From: CALMEC01 sp963765105
GTDB lineage: Bacteria; Actinomycetota; Thermoleophilia; Miltoncostaeales; Miltoncostaeaceae
Direction: 5' to 3'
NCBI GenBank assembly: GCA_963765105.1
Contig: CAVXUW010000002.1
Coordinates: 930,001 to 994,000 of the forward strand
Length of the DNA: 64,000 nucleotides
Shown: positions 17,475 to 25,399 of the stretch, piece after piece
Position numbering within the stretch: position 1 is the first letter of the stretch
Layout of the letters: every line of letters begins with the position of its first letter
Translations under genes and position numbers: made by a program
Notes under the pieces: model-generated
What the model saw: only the letters and a program-made list of their open reading frames with translations
Databases searched by the model: none
What the model was told of the DNA's origin: nothing

Positions 17475-18040
17475 AGCTCGAGAACTCGTTTGAGGTCGGC
17501 GGCACGCCGCAGGCGACGCTGGCGATGCTGCTCGACGCGAAGCGGGTTATCCCCTGTATGCCCGGAGCGGAGCTGATCGAGGAGATTGACGACCGTACGT
17601 GGAAGGCCAAGATGGCGGTGAAACTCGGCCCCGTTGGCCTGGACTTTCTGAACGATGTGACGGTTACCCATGTGGACGAGGCCGCCGGGACCGTGACGAT
17701 GGTCGTGAAGGGGCGTGACACGCGCGGCAAGGGTGGAGCCGACGCGGATCTCGTCTCGACGCTTGTGCCAATCGACGGTGGAACGCGCGTCACGATCGCG
17801 ACGGATTTGCGTCTGTCGGGACAGGCCGCCCAGTTCGGTCGTGCCAGCATCATTCAAGACGTATCCTCCACATTGGTCGGGCAGTTCGCAGAGTGCCTCA
17901 AGGCACAGTTCACATCGTCGCCCGAGGTGGCGCAGGCGGCGATCGCGGAGTCACAAAAACCCATCTCCGGCTTCCGCCTCATGTTCTCGGCCCTCTTCCG
18001 TCGGCTGCGTCGCCTCTTTGGCGGTGGCTCCGGGAGGTAG
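17471..18040 (+). CDS. CoxG-like SRPBCC-fold protein
   Basis: This 189-residue protein matches CoxG: it starts KLENSFEVGG, has PCMPGAELIEEIDDRTWKAKMAVKLGPVGL, GKGGADADLVSTL and a C-terminal GQFAECL segment, ending in a basic tail that may contact the membrane. CoxG proteins are implicated in anchoring CO dehydrogenase or carrying quinone. It is translationally coupled to the XdhC-like gene. With MoxR and CoxE on the other strand it forms an accessory set separated from any coxMSL genes. Confidence 0.88.
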   Translation: MKLENSFEVGGTPQATLAMLLDAKRVIPCMPGAELIEEIDDRTWKAKMAVKLGPVGLDFLNDVTVTHVDEAAGTVTMVVKGRDTRGKGGADADLVSTLVPIDGGTRVTIATDLRLSGQAAQFGRASIIQDVSSTLVGQFAECLKAQFTSSPEVAQAAIAESQKPISGFRLMFSALFRRLRRLFGGGSGR

Positions 18041-18190
18041 GCCACCTCGGTGAGCGACCCTGAGATTCGTGGTGTGGTTCTCGCCGATTCAGCGGGCATC
18101 ACCGTCATGCAGGTCGCGGGTGGGAAACGCCGTCGACCGCGGTCTGGTGCCGGCGTGTTTCGTGACGGATTGACCGTGGCGAAAGCTGGG

Positions 18191-18484
18191 CTACGCGGCG
18201 CGGTGGCGGTGTGGCGTGGGGAGCGCCGCGTGGGTGAACCAGTCGGCGGCGCGGGTGTCGTGGAAAACGATGAGCACGTGACCAGGTTCGATGATGAGCT
18301 CGAAATAGTGGCGGTCGACGGGTTCGTCGGTCCACCAACGGTCTTGCACCAACCAGTCCTCACGGATCGACGTGACCGGTCGACGTTTCCCGTCCACGAC
18401 AATTGCGTGGGGGACGCCGCCGGGAGTGACGATTACGCGGAGTGGTCGGGGTTGGTCGAGGCGTCGTAGGGAACGAGCGCCCAT
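18191..18484 (-). CDS. Small DUF6504-like protein downstream of imuB
   Basis: This 97-residue protein has a distinctive body: RVIVTPGGVPHAIVVDGK, then DWLVQDRWWTDEPVDRHYFEL and VLIVFHDTRAADW. From memory this resembles DUF6504, a small domain often encoded beside or fused to ImuB. ATG 18484 lies inside the imuB end, an overlap of 52 bases, and both are on the minus strand, so it is probably the last gene of the SOS operon. Its function is unknown. A plus-strand frame over the same bases is judged a shadow. Confidence 0.65.
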   Translation of the reverse strand: MGARSLRRLDQPRPLRVIVTPGGVPHAIVVDGKRRPVTSIREDWLVQDRWWTDEPVDRHYFELIIEPGHVLIVFHDTRAADWFTHAALPTPHRHRAA

Positions 18485-19638
18485 CGGCGTTCCGGTAGTT
18501 GGGTCCAGGGTTCCATCTCCACCACGCGAAGCACCGCTTCATCGCCGTGGGCGACACGGACCTGACGGATTGCTTCACGGGCACGGCGGGAACGTTCGCG
18601 TTCGGCCGGTTCGATCACGGCCAGTTGATGGCCACTAGCCGTGCCGGAGGCATCGGCACGGATAACGAGGGTGTCGACCGGCCCGGTCACCTCAGCCAGG
18701 GAGGGGGTTGCCGCGGTGACGAGCCGGTCGATGTCGGTGGTCGCATCACGCAAGGTGAGGGTGCGGGTCCATGACCCACCGCCCTCGAGCCAGGCGCGGA
18801 TGGTGAGCGACCGAAGTGCTTTGCCACGTCCACGTGCCGCGCTGGCAAGCTCAGTCAGCAGCAGACGTGCAGCGGCGTCCAGTGCCGGGAGCGCCCCCAC
18901 CGGTTCGGGAAAAGAAAAAGCCGACTCCAAAGGATCTGGTGGGCGACGCGGTCGGAGCCGGTCGTCGTCGAGTCCGTGAGCGCAGTGCCACGCCCGTAGT
19001 CCCGCGAGCCCGAAACGGTCGACGATGGCAGGGCGGGGAAGGGCGGCGACCTGGCCGATTGTGGTGAGGCCCATGTTCGCCAGCTCGTGGATGTCCTTCG
19101 GAGTGAGCGGCAGCCGATCGGCGGGGAGGGGTGCGAGAAAATCCGGCACCTCGTCATCGATGACCAGAGGGGTGCGTGACACGCTTTCCTGGGCGGCAAG
19201 AAGTGAGGCGAATGGGGTAGGCGCCACACCAATTCGACCGTCGGCGCCAACCGGCAGTACCGAACGCAGCCGACGGATGACCCCGTCGAGTCCGCCGTAG
19301 AGGCGCTCCAAGCCGTGTGTGGCAAAACGCCAGGTGCCGGGTTCGATCACCTCGACGGCCGCGCCGAGGCCCTCGATGCGTTCGGTGATCTCGTCGGAGG
19401 CGCTGTCGACCCCGCCGGGGTCGGCGACGACCAGCTCCAACTCCGGGCAGCGGGCCAGCGCCTCACCCACCCGCAGACCCGGCACGACGCCTGCCTGCTC
19501 GGCGATGGGGGTGCAGAGCCCCACGAGCTGTGGCTCACCGGGCTGAGGGCCGAGGGCGATGGCGACGTCAATAGGTCGATGTGCCGAAAGGAGGGCAATA
19601 CGAAGCGCAAAACGAGGGATCGTCGCGGTGACGATCAT
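18433..19638 (-). CDS. imuB: ImuB-like catalytically inactive Y-family polymerase
   Basis: This 401-residue protein has a Y-family layout: an N-terminal strand followed by the RVGEALARCPELELVVADP finger region, the little-finger-like C-terminal domain, and the HhH-like segment DIHELANMGLTTIGQVAALPRPAIVDRFG. The polymerase acidic residues are not where active enzymes have them: the N-terminal MIVTATIPRFALR lacks the DMDAFF-type Asp, and no SIDE-type motif is seen. ImuB bridges DnaE2 and the beta clamp, but I see no clear QLxLF clamp motif. Its ATG overlaps the upstream nuclease stop (ATGA). Confidence 0.82.
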   Translation of the reverse strand: MIVTATIPRFALRIALLSAHRPIDVAIALGPQPGEPQLVGLCTPIAEQAGVVPGLRVGEALARCPELELVVADPGGVDSASDEITERIEGLGAAVEVIEPGTWRFATHGLERLYGGLDGVIRRLRSVLPVGADGRIGVAPTPFASLLAAQESVSRTPLVIDDEVPDFLAPLPADRLPLTPKDIHELANMGLTTIGQVAALPRPAIVDRFGLAGLRAWHCAHGLDDDRLRPRRPPDPLESAFSFPEPVGALPALDAAARLLLTELASAARGRGKALRSLTIRAWLEGGGSWTRTLTLRDATTDIDRLVTAATPSLAEVTGPVDTLVIRADASGTASGHQLAVIEPAERERSRRAREAIRQVRVAHGDEAVLRVVEMEPWTQLPERRWALVPYDASTNPDHSA

Positions 19639-20651
19639 TCGTGGATCCCGAGAAAGTCACGACGCCCCTGGTCGATGGCGACACGAAGCTCATCTGGTTC
19701 GGGAAGAGCGTGGGCGTACTCCGACACGGCGATCGGTGACGCGATGTCCTGAAGCGCGTACTCGACGACCGTCTCGTTCTGGTCGGCGCACAGGAGGAGC
19801 CCGATCGTCGGTTGATCATCGGGATGGCGAAGTTCTCCATCGATGGCTGCTCGGTAGAACGCGAGCTTGCCGACGTCTTCGGGGGTAAACGCTCGCGTTT
19901 TGAGCTCGATGACGATGAAGCAACGCAAACGTAGGTGGAAGAACAGGAGGTCGAAAAAGAACTCCTCGCCACCTACCTCGAGGCGGTGTTGACGACCGAC
20001 GAAGGCGAAGCCCCGGCCCAGCTCCAGCAGGAAATGCCGGATACGTTCGACCAGGGCATCTTCGAGGGTGCGTTCAGTAACACGGTCGTCCAGTCCGAGG
20101 AAATCAAAGTTGTACGACGACTTCAGCGTCTCACGTGCAAGGTCCGATTGGGCTTGGGGGAGCGTGTGGGCAAAGTTGCTGATCGCTTTGCCCTGGCGTT
20201 CATGGAGCTGCCCTCGAATCTGGTGGGCCAGGACGTTTCGCGACCATCCGTTTTCCCGCGTTTTACCTGCGTACCACGAAGCTGTTGTCGCATCGATCGC
20301 TTTATCGAGAAGCAGGGTGATGTGCCCCCACGGAATTTGTCCAACAGGTTGCTGGACAAATTCGGCTGTGGGGAACCATGTCGCCAGCTTGCGTGCGTAG
20401 TGCAGGTTGGTTCGCGAAAATCCACGACTTTCCGGGAATGCCGTTCTCAGATCAACGGCGAGACGGTCAATGACCTTCCCACCCCAACCATGCTCTTCTT
20501 GCCGATCGAGGATCATCCGTCCGATCTGCCAGTACAGCGTGACCAGCTCCGTATTGACCGCATGCGCGGCGCGGATACGTGCGGTGGCGATGCGTTCTCT
20601 GACATCGCTCAAAAACGTGTCGTACTGGTCGAATTCCCGGTCTTTTGCCAT
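19635..20651 (-). CDS. DUF1016/YhcG-like PDDEXK nuclease-fold protein, first gene of an SOS operon
   Basis: This 338-residue protein has the DUF1016 N-terminal helical domain (AHAVNTELVTLYWQIGRMI, FSRTNLHYARKLATWFP, QIPWGHITLLLDK) and a C-terminal PDDEXK-like domain: FVGRQHRLEVGGEEFFFDLLFFH, then FIVIELKTRAFTPEDVGKL and PTIGLLLC. The Asp and Glu-X-Lys in these segments are candidate metal ligands. The substrate of such proteins is unsettled. Start ATG 20651 has a GGAGAG motif; ATG 20717, abutting the LexA box, would give 360 residues. The stop overlaps imuB, so the pair is coupled. Confidence 0.85.
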   Translation of the reverse strand: MAKDREFDQYDTFLSDVRERIATARIRAAHAVNTELVTLYWQIGRMILDRQEEHGWGGKVIDRLAVDLRTAFPESRGFSRTNLHYARKLATWFPTAEFVQQPVGQIPWGHITLLLDKAIDATTASWYAGKTRENGWSRNVLAHQIRGQLHERQGKAISNFAHTLPQAQSDLARETLKSSYNFDFLGLDDRVTERTLEDALVERIRHFLLELGRGFAFVGRQHRLEVGGEEFFFDLLFFHLRLRCFIVIELKTRAFTPEDVGKLAFYRAAIDGELRHPDDQPTIGLLLCADQNETVVEYALQDIASPIAVSEYAHALPEPDELRVAIDQGRRDFLGIHE

Positions 20652-20716
20652 CGTGCGCTCGCTCTCTCCCCATCTGCGGAGGGTCGAATAGGGGTGACGT
20701 GGCGGCGCGTCAATCA

Positions 20717-20732
20717 TCGAACGTATGTTCGA
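20717..20732 (-). promoter_or_regulatory. LexA (SOS) box of the nuclease-imuB operon
   Basis: TCGAACGTATGTTCGA has perfect TCGAAC/GTTCGA arms and matches GAAC-N4-GTTC. It lies 66 bases before the ATG at 20651 and touches an alternative ATG at 20717. A TTGACC element at 20748-20753 (minus strand) is a plausible -35, placing the box over the -10 region. It resembles the dnaE2 box in spacing and in the GTTCGATG sequence that follows on the minus strand, suggesting coordinate LexA control. Confidence 0.88.
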
Positions 20733-20753
20733 TGATTTCGGGGCGAAGGTCAA

Positions 20754-21128
20754 GCGGGATTCTTAAACGCCGCGCTCACCACGGCTCCAGTCCCTACCCG
20801 ACACCCTTCGCTCTGCGGTCGTCGCCTCACTTGCCCAGGCCCTGGCGCGGGGAGGGGTGATGGTGGTGATCTGCGGCGGTCGCGACGAGGACGAACCAGT
20901 CGGTGAAATACCCTGGCCCTTGTCACGCGATGAGGCTGCACGAGCTCACATCCCCGTATCTCTCCCTTGCCTCATTCGAGGAGCTTCATGATGGAGAGAG
21001 CCCTCCCGTCCGCCGGTTCGTCGCCACGTACAGTCGGGTCTGAACCCGTGCGATAGGCATGGTTACTCACCGCTGCTGCCCCAACTTTCGCGCCCGGCAC
21101 CAACTTTTGGCGTTCGGACGCATGCATC
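20754..21128 (-). other. Intergenic stretch, no gene seen
   Basis: Between the SOS operon promoter and the end of the glycosyltransferase gene there is no frame with recognisable protein character. The segment next to the LexA box holds the likely -35 (TTGACC). No strong hairpin followed by a T-run, no tRNA and no repeat was seen in the remainder. Confidence 0.5.
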
Positions 21129-22724
21129 TCACGAAACAGGAGGCAGTTGCCAAACGGTCACGCCGGGGCCGAGGGAAGGAGGGATCGTCATGGCGCGCCG
21201 GGCTTCCGCGTTGAGTTCTCGGTAGAAACGCATTTCGTCGGGATAGCGCGCGGGGGCGGCACGTACTCGGCGTTCGATGTCGTCGCTGGTCACCACCCAC
21301 TGGACACCTCGGCTGCGCAGGGTTGTGAAATCGCGGTTGCGATCAGCGCGGCGGCCGGGTTGTGGTGTGGCCAGGTGCGTGACGCGATACCACTCACCGG
21401 CGACACCGGCGCGTTCAAGACGCAGGCCCACCTGGGCGTCGCGTAGTCGGGGCGTCAACGGATCAACGGCGATCAACTCGCCGGCAGGAAGAATCCGTGC
21501 CAACTCCGGAAGCGCCGCTTCACGGAGCTCGGGCTGACGATAGTCCTCGAGCACACTGACGGACATCACCCCGGCCGGAATCGTCATCCCCGCGACACCG
21601 ATCCCCACGACCGCCGGCAGCGCTCGAGGCCAACGGCGGGCAGCGATCTCACCAATGCCGCGGACAGCCTCGCCCGCGTAGACCGCCAACACCGGGATGA
21701 TCGGCAGCAGGTAGCGATCGAAGTGGGCGTTCCACAGTGAGATGTAGATGAAGAACGTGAGGGTGTAGGGGAGGAGCACCCAATCCGTGATGGCCCGACG
21801 GCGGATGGCCGAGGCAATGCCCACCCCGGCGGCGATGAGGGCGACGGGGCCGATGGCCTCCCACAGCACCGGGTGAAGGTTGAAGCGCCATCCGGGTCCG
21901 GCGTTCTCAAACCCCAACCAGCCATCCGCGACGATGCGGTTTTGTCGCCAGAAGTCAGAGAAGAACGTTCCCGGATCGAGCAGAGCGAACGGCGTTCCGA
22001 TGAGGAACCCGCCGAGGCTCACGGCGGCGATTCCCCCGACACGTCGGCCACGTCCTTTCTCAGGAGCCATCCACGCTGCAACGCCCAGCACGGGAAGGAG
22101 TGCGAACCCGGCGTTGTACTTCGCCGATGTGGCCAGGCCAATGAGCAGGGCGGCGACCACGAGAGATCGCCACGACCGGCTCTGCGCCGCAACGACGAGC
22201 TGCCACAGCCCAAATGCCAGGAGCGCCATCATCAGCATGTCGGTCACCGCGATGTGGCTGTAGATCACCATCACCGGGGCCACGGCCACGAGCGTCGCCG
22301 CGGTCAGGGCGGTCACTGTTCCTCCCACTCGGCGGGCGAGGAGCCACGTCCCCGCGACCACGGCGAGTCCTGCGACGAGCGAGATCATGCGCCCGGCCAT
22401 GATGTACGGGGTCGGATCGACCGCATACGCCTCAGGACTCGCGAACCCCACACCACCGGGCCAGTCGGCGAACGGACGCATCGCGACGATGAGCCCTGCG
22501 GTGAGTGTTAGGTACAAGCTCGGGTAGAGAAACCAGTTGGGGTTGAGCGTGCCGTCGTCGACCATTCGCATAGCGAGGGGCACCACGGTGTTTTCATCCG
22601 GCGAGAGACCCAGACCCGGGAGCCCGGCCGTTATCCCGGGCACGCGCACCGCAAGGGCCACCGCCACGATCAACCCGACCGCAGTCAGCACCCCGAACCT
22701 CGTCGCTGTCCGGCGCGCCGTCAC
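21129..22724 (-). CDS. GT-C fold membrane glycosyltransferase (GT39/ArnT-like)
   Basis: This 531-residue polytopic protein has about 11 hydrophobic helices. The first periplasmic loop has LSPDENTVVPLAMRM, where Asp/Glu is the usual GT-C catalytic position, and later loops have SHIAVTDMLMMALLAFG and TSAKYNAGFALLPVLG, typical of PMT/ArnT-type transferases using polyprenyl-phosphate sugars. A soluble C-terminal part follows about residue 390. The GTG start at 22724 gives VTARRTATR before the first helix. The acceptor is unknown. Confidence 0.8.
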   Translation of the reverse strand: MTARRTATRFGVLTAVGLIVAVALAVRVPGITAGLPGLGLSPDENTVVPLAMRMVDDGTLNPNWFLYPSLYLTLTAGLIVAMRPFADWPGGVGFASPEAYAVDPTPYIMAGRMISLVAGLAVVAGTWLLARRVGGTVTALTAATLVAVAPVMVIYSHIAVTDMLMMALLAFGLWQLVVAAQSRSWRSLVVAALLIGLATSAKYNAGFALLPVLGVAAWMAPEKGRGRRVGGIAAVSLGGFLIGTPFALLDPGTFFSDFWRQNRIVADGWLGFENAGPGWRFNLHPVLWEAIGPVALIAAGVGIASAIRRRAITDWVLLPYTLTFFIYISLWNAHFDRYLLPIIPVLAVYAGEAVRGIGEIAARRWPRALPAVVGIGVAGMTIPAGVMSVSVLEDYRQPELREAALPELARILPAGELIAVDPLTPRLRDAQVGLRLERAGVAGEWYRVTHLATPQPGRRADRNRDFTTLRSRGVQWVVTSDDIERRVRAAPARYPDEMRFYRELNAEARRAMTIPPSLGPGVTVWQLPPVS

Positions 22725-22899
22725 CCGCGGGACGCTAGACGAATCACCGGTTCCCGCGCGATCGGAGCTCCCGAATCACTCCGTCGCCGTCTGTGTCGGC
22801 AGCCATCTCAACGAGGGGTGGTGCCGATCGTGACACGCAGCACGACGGTGGCTGGGGCGAGGTGTCTCCGGCGATGAGGAGACGCTGGCGAGGACCATC

Positions 22900-22930
22900 G
22901 GGGCCTGGGCAACGCTGCTGCCCAGGCCCC
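22900..22930 (-). terminator. Hairpin terminator after the HET-C-like gene
   Basis: GGGGCCTGGGCA and TGCCCAGGCCCC form a perfect 12-bp stem with a 7-base loop, starting 12 bases past the stop of the minus-strand gene. There is no T-run, as is common in GC-rich actinobacteria. It separates that gene from the glycosyltransferase downstream. Confidence 0.75.
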
Positions 22931-22941
22931 GCTGGTTACGT

Positions 22942-25221
22942 TCAGCAGATCTGCATGAACGTTGCGGTGTTGTTGCCCTCGTTCGACTCCGCCACTTGGC
23001 TGGCAGAGTCGACGGTGGCGGTGTGTGTGCCCTCCGAGCATCCCTGCGGATAGGTGCGCGTGACCGATACTCCGGGCGCGAGCCCATCAATCGGGAACGT
23101 GCCCAAACCGGCCACCGACACGAAGAACGGCCCCGCAGCGGTCTTCCCGTCGTTCACGATGGTGAACGTCCCAATGGAGAAGGCGGTGATACGCAAATCG
23201 GCCGGGTCCGTCGGTGTCGGCGGGGGAGGTGGCGGTGGCGTGATCGTCGACGGCTGTGGCGTGACGGTCGACAGCGTCCAGTTGAACGATGCGCGCTCAC
23301 CGTCGCCCAGCCGGCCACCGAATCGGCTGCCGCCCCTCGCCGTGAGATTCAGGGCGGGAGACCCCGGTGCGTACGTGACCGTCGTGTCTTTGCGCCGGTC
23401 CCAGCGGTGGGTGTCGGTGTGGTCATGATCGCCACGGATTGGTGCGTCCATCTCCCACAGTTGGGCGAAGGCGGGGACAGCGGTGCTCCGTGGTGACTCC
23501 GGGGTAAACACCGGAAACCGCCACGTCCGCGTCCCGTTCTCCAGCCAGCGATTGATGGCGGTGTTGGTTGCAACCTGTCGCTCATTCACCCAGACGGTGG
23601 CTCCACCCAGTCGCCACCCGCCGGCGACCCCGTCACGCGACTTCTCGATTTGCAGGTATTTGATGTCGCCGACGCGGAGTCCCTGCTTGATCGCGGCGTC
23701 GATCGGCAGGCTGTACGTGTCGTCGTCCCCCCGCTCGAAGTCATCGTAGAGGCGTTTGTCGAGCTGGAAGCGCTGAGTGTCGTTGATCCGCAGGTAGACA
23801 TTGTCGTTCGTTCCGGCCAGGCGCACGTTGCCGGTGCGGATCCGCACACGGATCGTCTCGACGGGTGTGTCGAACGTCGTGCCCATCGACACCGCCTTGA
23901 GGAAGACGAACGGCTTGTTCGCGCCCCGGAAGTTGAACGTGTCGCGATCGTTGATCACGCCGGACATGTACGACTGTCCTCCCAGGCGCATCCGCAGGAA
24001 CATGTCAGCGCCCCCGGGGATGTCGAGGTTGTCGATCTCGGCAAAACGTGTGATGTCGGTCCGCACAAAGCGTGTGGAGGCCTGCATGGGCCGGCTCGAG
24101 GTGAACACCAGTCCGGGACCGGTCGCGTTCGAGTCGTTCATCCGTGTGATGAGACTCTCCCACTTCGTCCGGTACCGCGACTTGCCGTTGTCGAAGAAGT
24201 TGATGATCGAACCGCGAAGATCGATCAGGTTGCCGCCAACACCGTTGCGGGCGCCACAGGTGAGCTCCCAGTTCGGGCTGCAGGGCTCACCCTGACCATG
24301 CCAGTGACCGGACGCCACCGAAATGTTCAGCGCGCCGCGCTGGTCGCTCGCGAGCTGACCGTTGACGTTCGAGTGCGCCATCGTGCGCGACCAGAAGGCG
24401 TCATCGTTGACGGCGGTGCGAATGGCTTGCACCCACTGCCGCGAGGCGAAGTACGCCCCGGTGTACGCCTCGGTGTAGAGGGGGCGACCAGCCCAGTCTT
24501 TCGCCATCGACGAATTGAGGTTGGCGTTTGCGTCCGCGTTCCAGCCACCATGATCACGAATGATTCCGGTGCTGCCGGCGGTGTAGATCCGCTCGGCCGA
24601 ACGAATGGCCGGCGGGAGGTCGAACCACGTGGGCGTCGTGCCCCAACCCTTCGATCCCCAACCCGGACCGGAGCGTCCTGGGTCGCCCGTGGGTTCCACC
24701 CAGTTCGAGTGCGTGTAGAAGTCCTGCACCTCGTGGAGGCTGATACCGATCACGCTCAGGAGCTGGTCCGGGTCGTTTCGGTCACGGGCCTCGGTGGCCA
24801 GCGCCCGGGTGGCGCTGCTCAGCCGGTCCCATTCCTTGGTCACCGCGGCGGTGCCCGAGTACCCGCCGTCCGTTTCGTCAAAGTGAGACCGGTCGGCCGC
24901 CGAGACGACCTTGTCGTCCCAATTCTCGCGGGAGAACACTCCGCCGCCGAGCAGGCGCCGACCGATTCCGGTGTGGCCCGACTGGGGGATCTTCCCCGAG
25001 TTCTCGTAGAAGTCAACGAACCAGTTGTTGACCTGTGAGATTTGGATCGCCTTGTCACCGAAGCCCTCGGTCGTGAGGGCATCGCGGGTCATATCGAAGT
25101 GCGGGCCGGTGTCGAAAGCGACCGCGCATTGCGCCCCGACCCAGGTGGCGCTCGCGGCGACCACGGTCGCGAGGCCGGTGCGGGCACGTCGCCTGCGTCG
25201 TTTGTGAGTTCCTAAGTACAT
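22942..25221 (-). CDS. Large secreted HET-C-like protein with C-terminal CARDB domain
   Basis: This 759-residue protein has a basic signal peptide (to about residue 36, ending QCAVAFDTGP). Next is a helical domain resembling HET-C/zinc phospholipase C-like proteins, with GPHFDMTRDALT and SLHEVQDFYTHSNWVE, whose His and Asp residues are candidate metal ligands. A beta-rich middle has no family I recognise. A proline run (about residues 661-668) leads to a CARDB-type domain with a DLRITAF start and a VAESNEGNNTA end. AAGGAGG five bases before ATG 25221 fixes the start. Confidence 0.75.
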   Translation of the reverse strand: MYLGTHKRRRRRARTGLATVVAASATWVGAQCAVAFDTGPHFDMTRDALTTEGFGDKAIQISQVNNWFVDFYENSGKIPQSGHTGIGRRLLGGGVFSRENWDDKVVSAADRSHFDETDGGYSGTAAVTKEWDRLSSATRALATEARDRNDPDQLLSVIGISLHEVQDFYTHSNWVEPTGDPGRSGPGWGSKGWGTTPTWFDLPPAIRSAERIYTAGSTGIIRDHGGWNADANANLNSSMAKDWAGRPLYTEAYTGAYFASRQWVQAIRTAVNDDAFWSRTMAHSNVNGQLASDQRGALNISVASGHWHGQGEPCSPNWELTCGARNGVGGNLIDLRGSIINFFDNGKSRYRTKWESLITRMNDSNATGPGLVFTSSRPMQASTRFVRTDITRFAEIDNLDIPGGADMFLRMRLGGQSYMSGVINDRDTFNFRGANKPFVFLKAVSMGTTFDTPVETIRVRIRTGNVRLAGTNDNVYLRINDTQRFQLDKRLYDDFERGDDDTYSLPIDAAIKQGLRVGDIKYLQIEKSRDGVAGGWRLGGATVWVNERQVATNTAINRWLENGTRTWRFPVFTPESPRSTAVPAFAQLWEMDAPIRGDHDHTDTHRWDRRKDTTVTYAPGSPALNLTARGGSRFGGRLGDGERASFNWTLSTVTPQPSTITPPPPPPPTPTDPADLRITAFSIGTFTIVNDGKTAAGPFFVSVAGLGTFPIDGLAPGVSVTRTYPQGCSEGTHTATVDSASQVAESNEGNNTATFMQIC

Positions 25222-25399
25222 GTCTCCTCCTTGGCGGCGGAGGTCCTGGTGTACCTCTCGCCGCGAGTGGTTGTTCGTACTCAGGATCTGCCGGCACGCC
25301 ACAATTGTCTGTCGCGTCGGCGACACACAAAGCGTGTTCACAGGCACACTCCGGTGCCCGGATGGCCCCCGGGATGTGGCCGGGTGGTGACCTCCTCGG

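Noticed and set aside
18050..18469. A 139-codon plus-strand frame after coxG
   Set aside because: It lies opposite the DUF6504-like gene, whose protein pattern is far more convincing; the plus frame has no family resemblance.
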